Shown: positions 1 to 5,938 of the stretch, in pieces
Layout: each line of letters opens with the position of its first letter
Position numbering within the stretch: the stretch's first letter is position 1
Source of the DNA: DASTHS01 sp035718085
Lineage (GTDB): Bacteria; Actinomycetota; Acidimicrobiia; Acidimicrobiales; Palsa-688
Direction of reading: 5' to 3'
Assembly (NCBI GenBank): GCA_035718085.1
Contig: DASTHS010000191.1
Span: 1 to 11,754 of the forward strand
DNA length: 11,754 nucleotides
The notes under the pieces: generated by a model
Told to the model about the DNA's origin: nothing
What the model saw: only the letters and a program-made list of their open reading frames with translations
Database searches by the model: none
Position numbers and translations under genes: made by a program

Positions 1-21
1 TCCGGTGCTACGTGCCGGCGG

Positions 22-27
22 TACGGT
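22..27 (+). promoter_or_regulatory. Putative -10 element (TACGGT) of the phosphoesterase gene
   Basis: TACGGT fits the actinobacterial -10 pattern TANNNT and ends 6 nt before the GTG at 34. Transcription would start at or next to the start codon, giving a leaderless mRNA. The -35 region would lie outside the window. Confidence 0.35.
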
Positions 28-33
28 CGCCGG

Positions 34-555
34 GTGCACGCCGTGGTGCTCGCCGACACCCACCTCGAGACCCGGCCCGGGCAGGGCCGGCGGGGCAACC
101 CGGTCAGGGGCCGGTGGCTCCCCCCGTCGGCGCTCGGCCACCTCGAGCGCGCCGACGTCATCCTCCACGCCGGCGACGTCCTCGACGACGGGGTGCTGGT
201 CCGGCTCCGCGAGCTGGCCCCGGTGCACGCCGTGCTCGGCAACAACGACCGCACCCTCGTCGGTGCGCTGCCCGAGATCGCCCGCCTCGACCTCGGCGGG
301 GTGGCGGTGGCGATGGTGCACGACGCCGGGGCCCGGGTCGGCCGGGCGGCGCGCATGGCCCGCCGGTTCCCCGATGCCGCCGTGGTCGTCTTCGGCCACA
401 GCCACGTGCCCTGCGACGAGCTCGGCATCGACGGCCAGCTGCTGTTCAACCCGGGGTCGCCCACCCAACGGCGTGCGCAACCCCACCACACCCTGGGAGT
501 GCTCGAGCTCGTCGACGGGGAGGTGGTGGCCCACCGCATCGTCGAGCTCGACTAG
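34..555 (+). CDS. YfcE/MJ0936-type metallophosphoesterase
   Basis: Predicted 173-aa calcineurin-like phosphoesterase of the small YfcE/MJ0936 class, dimetal enzymes that cleave phosphodiesters; the physiological substrate is not deducible. The metal-binding motifs appear in family order: DTH (D8, H10), GD (D48), GNND (69-72), VHD (H96) and GHSH (121-124, H122 and H124), followed by NPGS (139-142). The length is near the family norm of about 150-180 aa. There is no signal peptide or membrane segment, so it should be cytosolic. The segment between DTH and GD is somewhat long and rich in Arg and Gly. The GTG start is chosen because a TANNNT hexamer (TACGGT, 22-27) lies 6 nt upstream and the DTH motif follows directly. 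The frame is open to the window edge, so an upstream start cannot be excluded. It ends 6 bp from the convergent DUF2342 gene. Confidence 0.85.
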   Translation: MHAVVLADTHLETRPGQGRRGNPVRGRWLPPSALGHLERADVILHAGDVLDDGVLVRLRELAPVHAVLGNNDRTLVGALPEIARLDLGGVAVAMVHDAGARVGRAARMARRFPDAAVVVFGHSHVPCDELGIDGQLLFNPGSPTQRRAQPHHTLGVLELVDGEVVAHRIVELD

Positions 556-561
556 AGCGAC

Positions 562-1761
562 CTAGGCACCCGACGGCGGGTCGTCGGGGAGGTCGATGCG
601 GGCCAGCCACAGACCGGGGGCGTCGACCTCGGCCACCGTCGGCAGCTCGCGCGCCGATCGCCACAGGCGCTGCAGCGCGTCGTCGCCGGCGCGCTCGACG
701 ATGCCGGCGACGAACCGCTGGCCGCGCTCGTAGGCGGCGCCGTCGAGCTCCACACCGAAGAGCTGACCGAGGATCTCGGCGCCGCCGGTCTCCTCGAGCC
801 GTCGGCGGTGCAACGCCTCGGTGAGGGGCCCGTAGCCGGTGATCAGCGTGCGGCCCACCCGCTCGACCACGTGGTCGACGTAGCCGCTGAGCACCGACAG
901 CATCGCCTGGAGCGGCACCTGGCGGCGTCGCTGTTCGTCGTTGCGCAGCTGGCCGAGCACGGCGGAGGGGTCGCCGAACGCGGCTTCCAGCGACGACGGG
1001 TCGTTCAGGTCGATCGACCCGACCACACCTTGCACGGCGTCGGGGTCGGGGGCGAAGGCGTCGACGTAGTCGCGGATCAGCCCGTCGACGTGGGCCCGCA
1101 CGTGCGCCCGGCTGAGCACCGAGTGCACGGCGACCTCCCGAACGCACACCCAGAGGCGGACCTCGTCGGCCTGCAGGCTCCAGTCGCCGGCGAACGCGTC
1201 GATGGTCGCGGGCACGAACAGCAGCTCGTCGGCCGCCGGGCGGGGCATCGGCAGGTCGTACTGGCCCATGGCCCTGGCGGCGAGCTGGCCGACCATGGTG
1301 CCCGCCTGCATGCCGAACAGCAGCGGCGTCAGCACCTGCGGCAGGTTGCCGAGCAGCTGGCCCATCGGGTCGGGCGGCGGGGAGTCGGCCTGGTCGTCGC
1401 CCTGCGTCGCCCCCCGGGCCATCGACGTGGCCAACGCCTCGAGCAACGGCCGCCAGGCTTCCAGGGTGCGCAGCGCCCACTCCTGCCGGGTGGTGCTCCG
1501 GGCCCGCAGCACCCCGCCCCCGCTGGCGCCGAGGCCGGTCGCCTCGCCGACGTGCAGCTCTGCCACGCGCAGCAGCTCCTCGATGCGCACCCGGGCCAGC
1601 GGGTCGGGGTTGGCCTCCGACTGGCCGGAGGTGGCAGCCCAGCCGGCGACCTGGCGGGCGACCTCCCAGTTGACCGGGCCGGAGCTGGTGAACAACGACG
1701 CCAGGTTGCGCATCAGCTCGCCGAAGGGGCCTCCGGCGTCGAAGGGGCCGGGGACGCTCAC
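562..1761 (-). CDS. DUF2342 / zincin_2-like protein with a degenerate HExxH site
   Basis: Predicted 399-aa member of the actinobacterial DUF2342 (zincin-like metallopeptidase) family, some members of which are annotated as coenzyme F420 biosynthesis-associated. Family-like features are the N-terminal GPVNWEVARQVA (28-39), the Gly/Gln-rich segment around 149-167, the DEVRLWVCVREVAVH block (199-213), and a C-terminal stretch of the type YERGQRFV followed by LQRLW and LPTVAEVDAPGLWLARI. Where I recall HExxH in relatives, this protein reads R208-E209-V-A-V212-H213, so both zinc-binding His positions appear substituted, though H213 is adjacent. There is no signal peptide. The GTG at 1761 is the only usable in-frame start before the divergent SDR gene, and it gives the expected N-terminus. 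Its G overlaps the stop of a possible 18-codon leader ORF (GTGA). Peptidase activity is doubtful; the family assignment is firmer. Confidence 0.8.
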   Translation of the reverse strand: MSVPGPFDAGGPFGELMRNLASLFTSSGPVNWEVARQVAGWAATSGQSEANPDPLARVRIEELLRVAELHVGEATGLGASGGGVLRARSTTRQEWALRTLEAWRPLLEALATSMARGATQGDDQADSPPPDPMGQLLGNLPQVLTPLLFGMQAGTMVGQLAARAMGQYDLPMPRPAADELLFVPATIDAFAGDWSLQADEVRLWVCVREVAVHSVLSRAHVRAHVDGLIRDYVDAFAPDPDAVQGVVGSIDLNDPSSLEAAFGDPSAVLGQLRNDEQRRRQVPLQAMLSVLSGYVDHVVERVGRTLITGYGPLTEALHRRRLEETGGAEILGQLFGVELDGAAYERGQRFVAGIVERAGDDALQRLWRSARELPTVAEVDAPGLWLARIDLPDDPPSGA

Positions 1762-1814
1762 CGGGGCGGGGCCGGCACCGGCCCCGGGGTCGCGGTCGCC
1801 GGTGTGGTGTGCAT
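1758..1814 (-). other. Possible 18-codon leader ORF ahead of the DUF2342 gene
   Basis: An ATG at 1814 opens an 18-codon frame, MHTTPATATPGPVPAPPR, whose TGA (1760-1758) overlaps the GTG start of the DUF2342 gene as GTGA. The ATG sits 6 nt downstream of a TACCAT hexamer (1826-1821), the same spacing as other apparent leaderless starts here. It could be a translated leader coupling translation to the main gene. Alternatively, a single-base frameshift has split a longer N-terminus, or it is chance in GC-rich DNA. Four of its last seven residues are proline. Confidence 0.3.
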
Positions 1815-1819
1815 TCGGG

Positions 1820-1826
1820 CATGGTA
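1820..1826. promoter_or_regulatory. Overlapping divergent -10 elements (CATGGTA / TACCATG core)
   Basis: On the minus strand TACCAT (1826-1821) ends 6 nt before the ATG at 1814. On the plus strand CATGGT (1820-1825) ends 6 nt before the GTG of the SDR gene at 1832. The plus-strand hexamer lacks the first T of TANNNT but keeps the conserved A and the final T. The two predicted starts are 18 bp apart, as expected for a symmetric bidirectional promoter. Confidence 0.4.
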
Positions 1827-1831
1827 GGGCC

Positions 1832-2908
1832 GTGGCCAGGATCGTCGTCACCGGGATCTCCGGCTCGCTCGGGCGTCGGGTGGCCGCGCAGCTCCTCGGG
1901 CCGGGCCGCGGCGACGACGTGGTCGGCGTCGACCTCGACGGGGGTGGCGGCCTGCCCGCCGGGGCCCGCGTCGTCTCGCTCGACCTCGCCGGCTCCCCCG
2001 GCGCCACCGACGACGCCCTGGCGGCGGCCATGGTCGGGGCCGACGCCGTGGTGCACCTGGCGTGGGTCACCGCCGACGGGCCCGGGGCCGACGCGATGCG
2101 CGCCGCGGAGGCCAACCGGGTCGCGCTGGCGCGGGTGCTGGCGGCCACGGCGGCCAGCGGGGCCCGGCGGCTGGTGCACCTGTCGAGCGCGACCGTCTAC
2201 GGGGCCTGGGCCGACAACCGCATCCCGCTGGGCGAGGACGCCCTGCTGCGCCCGAACCCGGGGTTCGGGTTCGCCACCGGCAAGGCGGAAGCCGAGCGTG
2301 TCGTGGCCCGGTGGGCCGCGGCCCACCCCGAGGTGGCGGTGGCCGTCCTGCGTCCGACGGTGACCCTCGGCACGCCCCAGCGCCCCCTCTACGAGGCGCT
2401 CGGCGGGACCCGCGTGCCGGCTGTCGGTGACGGCACCCGGCCGGTGCAGTACCTCCACGTCGACGACCTCGCCGCCGCGGTCGTGCTGGCGGTCGACCGG
2501 TCGCTCACCGGCGTCTACAACGTGGCGCCCGACGCCGGGATGCCCGAGGCCACCGCCCGGGCCCTGTCGGGCGGGGTGGCCGCCTTCAGCGTGCCAGCAT
2601 GGGTCGGCCGCCCCCTGGCCGCCCTCGGCTGGGACCTGTGGCGGCGCGGCATCCCGAGAGAGGCCCGGCCCTACGCCATGCACCCTTGGGTCGTCGCCCC
2701 CGACCGGTTGAAGGTCGAGGGCTGGACGCCGGCCCACACCAGCGAAGAGGCCCTCGTGGCCACCGACGCCCGGCCGCACCTCGACGACCTCCCACCCGGT
2801 CGGCGCCAGCAGGTCGTGCTGGCCGCCACGGGGCTGGCGGTGCTGGGCGGCGTCGCCGGCACCGGCGCCGCCGTGCTGGCGCTCCGCCGGCGGGCCACGC
2901 GCCCCTGA
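1832..2908 (+). CDS. NAD(P)-dependent epimerase/dehydratase-like SDR with C-terminal membrane helix
   Basis: Predicted 358-aa extended short-chain dehydrogenase/reductase. The Rossmann nucleotide-binding motif TGISGSLG is at residues 7-14. VHLSSATVYG (115-124) carries the conserved serines, and GFGFATGKAEAE holds the lysine K151. The usual catalytic tyrosine of YxxxK is phenylalanine (F147), so classical proton-transfer chemistry is questionable. A sugar-epimerase-like region follows (YLHVDDLAAAV, then VYNVAP). The C-terminus holds a hydrophobic stretch (about 328-351) ending in RRRATRP, suggesting a tail anchor with the catalytic domain in the cytosol. The substrate is unknown; nucleotide-sugar or lipid-linked substrates are possible. 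The GTG start gives the standard N-terminus ARIVVTG. It diverges from the DUF2342 gene and converges on the PDZ gene 15 bp away. Confidence 0.82.
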   Translation: MARIVVTGISGSLGRRVAAQLLGPGRGDDVVGVDLDGGGGLPAGARVVSLDLAGSPGATDDALAAAMVGADAVVHLAWVTADGPGADAMRAAEANRVALARVLAATAASGARRLVHLSSATVYGAWADNRIPLGEDALLRPNPGFGFATGKAEAERVVARWAAAHPEVAVAVLRPTVTLGTPQRPLYEALGGTRVPAVGDGTRPVQYLHVDDLAAAVVLAVDRSLTGVYNVAPDAGMPEATARALSGGVAAFSVPAWVGRPLAALGWDLWRRGIPREARPYAMHPWVVAPDRLKVEGWTPAHTSEEALVATDARPHLDDLPPGRRQQVVLAATGLAVLGGVAGTGAAVLALRRRATRP

Positions 2909-2923
2909 CCCTCCCGGCGGCGG

Positions 2924-4165
2924 TCAGCCGTCGGCGTCGAGGTCGGCCGGTTGCTCGGCCACCCGCACCGTGGCGGTGCCCAGGGCCTCGCCGCGCCGGT
3001 AGGTGAGCGACGCCACCTGGCCGACCGTGGCGTCGTCGACCATCTCCATCAGGGCGCCGCTCGAGGTCACCGGGCGACCGTCGACCGCGACGACCACGTC
3101 GTCGGCCCGCATCCCGGCGGCCGCCGCGGGGCTCCCTGCGGCGAGCTGCAGCACTTGCGCCCCCCCGGGGAGGCCCATGCCGTGGGCGGTGGCGCTGTCG
3201 AGGTCGCTGGTCGCCTCCACCCCGAGCCAGGGGTGGCTCACCGACCGGCCCGCCAGCACCGCCAGCGCCACCTGCCGGGCATCGTCGATCGGCACGGCGA
3301 ACGACAGGCCCTGCTCGTTGGGGTCGGACGTGCTGGCGCCGGTCAGCACGCCGACCACGTCACCGGCGGCGTCGACCAGGGCGCCACCGTCGTCGGCGGG
3401 GGCGACCGTGGCGGCCACGGAGAGCAGCCCGGCGTGCATGCCGTCGGTCGACGCGTCGACGACGCTGCAGTCGACGCTGCTCACGGCGGCGGCGACGGTG
3501 GCCGACCCGCCGCCGGGATGACCGCCGACCACGAGCACCGGGTCGGCGGCGTGCAGGCTGCCGACGGTGCCGAGGCGCGGACCGGGGTGGTCGCCCGGAG
3601 CGACCCGGAGCACGGCGACCCCGAAGGTGTCGTCGACGTGGAGCACCCTCGCCGACTCGGGGAGACCACCGTTGAAGGTGACCTCGACCGGCGACGACTG
3701 GGCGACCAGCCGGGCGTCGGTGAGCAGGTAGGTGGCCGACGCGTCGGTGGCGAAGACGACCGCGGAGCCGCGCCGGGTGCCGCCGGCCGTCTCGGCGGCC
3801 ACCGAGGCGACCGAGGCCGAGACGGCGTCGAGCACCGCAGGCCACCCGGTCTCGGTGCCGGTGGCGGCGGTCGCCAGCGTGTCGGGGGTCGCCAGCTTGG
3901 TGACCGGGGCCAGCACCGTCGTCGGGCGGCGGGCGAGGTCACCGCTGGCGACGAGCACCCCCGACGCCACCAGGGCGCCGACGAGGCCGGCGACGAGGGC
4001 GATGGCCCACGGCCGGGGGGCGGTCGCGGGCGCGGCGACCGGCCCGAGGGTCGCCACCGGGGCGGGACCCCGGCGCATCTCGGAGGGGTGCCGCCAGAGC
4101 CGGTCGTCGGGGTGGACGAAGGGAAGGAGCGGCCCGTCCTCCTCGGGGCTCTCGTCGGCGTCCAC
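2924..4165 (-). CDS. Membrane-anchored HtrA-like PDZ protein with a dead protease domain
   Basis: Predicted 413-aa protein. It has a short cytoplasmic N-terminus with the DDRLWRHPSE motif (20-29), one membrane helix (about 53-74), an extracytoplasmic trypsin-fold domain (about 108-305) and a C-terminal PDZ domain (about 308-405, with GSPAAAAGMRADDVVVAVDG). The domain order is that of HtrA/DegP-type S1C proteases, but all three catalytic positions are altered. The TNxHV equivalent reads TDARL (H to R152), the DLAVL equivalent reads GVAVL (D to G182), and the GNSGGPL equivalent reads ADDGGAL (S to D259). Aligned glycines and hydrophobics are kept, so the fold is probably intact and the protein may bind rather than cut peptides. 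The GTG at 4165 is chosen for a TAACCT hexamer 8 nt upstream and a start just ahead of LWRHPSE; the frame is open further upstream. Confidence 0.85.
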   Translation of the reverse strand: MDADESPEEDGPLLPFVHPDDRLWRHPSEMRRGPAPVATLGPVAAPATAPRPWAIALVAGLVGALVASGVLVASGDLARRPTTVLAPVTKLATPDTLATAATGTETGWPAVLDAVSASVASVAAETAGGTRRGSAVVFATDASATYLLTDARLVAQSSPVEVTFNGGLPESARVLHVDDTFGVAVLRVAPGDHPGPRLGTVGSLHAADPVLVVGGHPGGGSATVAAAVSSVDCSVVDASTDGMHAGLLSVAATVAPADDGGALVDAAGDVVGVLTGASTSDPNEQGLSFAVPIDDARQVALAVLAGRSVSHPWLGVEATSDLDSATAHGMGLPGGAQVLQLAAGSPAAAAGMRADDVVVAVDGRPVTSSGALMEMVDDATVGQVASLTYRRGEALGTATVRVAEQPADLDADG

Positions 4166-4173
4166 GCCCGGCG

Positions 4174-4179
4174 AGGTTA
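4174..4179 (-). promoter_or_regulatory. Putative -10 element (TAACCT) of the PDZ pseudoprotease gene
   Basis: On the minus strand TAACCT fits TANNNT and is followed by 8 nt and then the GTG at 4165, giving a leaderless or near-leaderless transcript. No convincing -35 hexamer is visible. Confidence 0.4.
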
Positions 4180-4239
4180 TCGGCGCCCCCCTTGCGGCTG
4201 GCATCGGGCGACCGGGCGGCACGGGGTGGTGGGCGGCCC

Positions 4240-4245
4240 TAACGT
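4240..4245 (+). promoter_or_regulatory. Putative -10 element (TAACGT) of the moaE-mreB unit
   Basis: TAACGT fits TANNNT and is separated by 7 nt from the GTG of moaE at 4253, with no Shine-Dalgarno sequence between. It is the only promoter-like site seen for the three overlapping genes moaE, the 80-aa membrane protein and mreB. Confidence 0.4.
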
Positions 4246-4252
4246 AGGCGCA

Positions 4253-4714
4253 GTGTCCGACCCCAACGGCAACGACTGGATCGCGCTGGCGCCCGATGAG
4301 CTCGCCGTCGGCGACGCTGCGTCGTGGGTCGTCCTGCCCTCGTGCGGCGGCGTGGTCGTGTTCGCGGGCACGGTGCGCGATCACGCCGAAGGCCGTGACG
4401 GTGTCACCGGGTTGGTCTACGAGGCCTACGAGCAGCCGGCTGTCGAGCGGATGACCGAGGTCGTGGCCGCCTGCCGGGGCCGGTGGCCCGAGATCGGCCG
4501 GGTGGCCTGCTGGCACCGCACCGGCGCCGTCGGGTTGACCGACGTGGTCGTCGTGGTGGCGGTGTCGGCGCCGCACCGTGCCACCGCGTTCGACGCCGCC
4601 CGCTACGTCATCGACACCGTCAAGGAGAGCGTGCCCATCTGGAAGCACGAGACCTGGGCCGACGGCACCGGGTGGGGCACCGGGGCGCAGCCCATCGGCG
4701 AGGTCGTGCGATGA
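4253..4714 (+). CDS. moaE: Molybdopterin synthase catalytic (large) subunit MoaE
   Basis: Predicted 153-aa MoaE. It dimerises and works with two MoaD subunits to insert dithiolene sulfur into precursor Z (cyclic pyranopterin monophosphate), forming molybdopterin in the cytosol. Family motifs are present: FAGTVRDHAEGR (37-48), VYEAYEQPA (55-63), WHRTGAVGLTD (87-97), VSAPHR (104-109) and KESVPIWKHE (124-133). K124 and K131 match in spacing the two active-site lysines of E. coli MoaE. The length equals the family norm. The GTG start lies 7 nt after a TANNNT hexamer. The 3' end overlaps the next gene as ATGA, so translational coupling is likely. No moaD or other molybdenum-cofactor gene lies in the window; leading an mreB unit is unusual. 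Confidence 0.95.
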   Translation: MSDPNGNDWIALAPDELAVGDAASWVVLPSCGGVVVFAGTVRDHAEGRDGVTGLVYEAYEQPAVERMTEVVAACRGRWPEIGRVACWHRTGAVGLTDVVVVVAVSAPHRATAFDAARYVIDTVKESVPIWKHETWADGTGWGTGAQPIGEVVR

Positions 4715-4953
4715 CCGCCTCGGTGCAGCTGTCGAACCTCGCCTACCTCATCGGCGCCGTGGTCATCGCGGTGGTGATCTCGTCGGTGCTCGTGCTGCGC
4801 CAGCGCAAGCCCCGGTCGATGGAGGCCAACGTCGAGTCGTTCAACCGGGGTCTCCGGGCCCTCGCCCCCGCCCCCACGCCGCCGGCTGCGCCCGACCGGC
4901 GCGCCCGGCGCTCCGCTCGCCGGAGCACGAACGAGGCGGGTCGCGCTGGCTAG
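4711..4953 (+). CDS. Small single-pass membrane protein between moaE and mreB
   Basis: Predicted 80-aa protein of unknown function. One hydrophobic helix spans about 9-29, followed by RQRKPR, which fixes the C-terminal part in the cytosol. The tail contains MEANVESFNRGLRAL (37-51), then a Pro/Ala-rich linker and an Arg-rich end. ATG overlaps the moaE stop (ATGA). A GAGG (4700-4703) with 7-nt spacing is a credible ribosome binding site. Its last 8 bp overlap the predicted start of mreB. A cytosolic basic tail on a membrane peptide encoded next to MreB could suit a membrane adaptor, but that is only inference from context. Confidence 0.75.
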   Translation: MTASVQLSNLAYLIGAVVIAVVISSVLVLRQRKPRSMEANVESFNRGLRALAPAPTPPAAPDRRARRSARRSTNEAGRAG

Positions 4954-5938
4954 GGACCTCGCCATCGACCTCGGCACCGCCAACACCCTCGTCTACGCGA
5001 AGGGTCGCGGCATCGTGCTCAACGAGCCGACCGTGATCGCCCTCAACTCCCGCACCCAGGACGTGCTCGCCATGGGGCAGGAGGCGTGGCAGATGATCGG
5101 CCGCACCCCCGGCTACATCGTGGCCGTGCGACCGCTGCGCAAGGGGGCGATCACCGACTTCGACATCACCCAGCGCATGATCCGCCTGCTGCTGCAGCGG
5201 GCCGGGGTGAGCCGCTTCAACCGTCCGCGGGTGCTGATCTGCGTGCCCTCGGCGATCACCGAGGTGGAGCGCCGGGCCGTCGAGGAGGCGGCGCGAGGCG
5301 CCGGCGCCAACGGCGCCTACCTGATCGAGCAGCCGATGGCGGCCGCCATCGGCGCGGGGCTGCCCATCCACGAGCCGCTCGGCAACATGGTCGTCGACAT
5401 CGGCGGGGGCACCACCGAGACGGCGGTCATCTCACTCGGCGGTGTCGTCGCCCTCGAGGCGATCCGGGTGGGCAGCTTCGACATCGACGCCTCCATCCAG
5501 ACCTACGTGCGCCGTGAATACGGCATCGCCATCGGCGAGCGCACTGCGGAGGAGATCAAGGTGGCCATCGGCTCGGCGTGGCCGACCGACGACGAGGTGA
5601 AGGCGGAGGTCCGCGGGCGCGACCTGATGACCGGCCTGCCGAAGACGGTCATCCTCGCTCCCGAGGAGGTTCGCGAGGCCATCGAGGAGCAGACCGGGGC
5701 CATCGTCGACTCGGTGGTGCGCTGCCTCGGCAACGCGCCGCCGGAGCTGGCGCAAGACCTGATCTCCCAGGGGATCCACCTCGTGGGCGGTGGCGGGATG
5801 TTGTCGGGGCTCGACCGGCGCCTGGCGGAGGAGACGGCCCTGCCGGTGCACCTCGTCGATGCGCCGCTCGAGTGCGTGGTGCTGGGCGCCGGTCGCTGCC
5901 TCGAGGAGTTCGAGGCGGTGCAAGAGCTGTTCATGTGA
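4946..5938 (+). CDS. mreB: MreB rod-shape actin homologue, apparent CTG start
   Basis: Predicted 330-aa actin-fold ATPase that polymerises beneath the membrane and organises lateral wall synthesis. The nucleotide-binding signatures are intact: DLGTANTLV (8-16, phosphate 1), the IEQPMAAAIGAGLP segment (127-140), DIGGGTTE (151-158, phosphate 2) and GGGGMLSG (281-288, adenosine). The length is close to typical MreB (about 335-350 aa). The conserved N-terminus begins LARDLAIDLGTANTLVY, so translation must start at or before the CTG at 4946. I find no in-frame ATG, GTG or TTG that would keep this sequence; the first GTG (5015) would delete the phosphate-1 loop. A GAGG at 4933-4936 with 9-nt spacing supports CTG. 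The gene overlaps its upstream neighbour by 8 bp. No mreC, mreD, rodA or penicillin-binding protein gene is in the window. Confidence 0.93.
   Translation: MARDLAIDLGTANTLVYAKGRGIVLNEPTVIALNSRTQDVLAMGQEAWQMIGRTPGYIVAVRPLRKGAITDFDITQRMIRLLLQRAGVSRFNRPRVLICVPSAITEVERRAVEEAARGAGANGAYLIEQPMAAAIGAGLPIHEPLGNMVVDIGGGTTETAVISLGGVVALEAIRVGSFDIDASIQTYVRREYGIAIGERTAEEIKVAIGSAWPTDDEVKAEVRGRDLMTGLPKTVILAPEEVREAIEEQTGAIVDSVVRCLGNAPPELAQDLISQGIHLVGGGGMLSGLDRRLAEETALPVHLVDAPLECVVLGAGRCLEEFEAVQELFM

Noticed and set aside
446..2779. 777-codon open frame on the minus strand spanning the DUF2342 and SDR genes
   Set aside because: It lies antisense or out of frame to two well-supported genes, and its translation is Arg/Gly/Pro-rich with no domain. 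Long spurious frames are expected at this GC content.
2909..2923. GC-rich 15-bp gap as a possible terminator between convergent genes
   Set aside because: It is too short for a stem-loop and has no T-tract.
4166..4648. Upstream extension of the PDZ pseudoprotease frame to 574 codons
   Set aside because: The extension is antisense to moaE and compositionally spurious; the GTG at 4165 with its upstream TAACCT gives the expected N-terminus.
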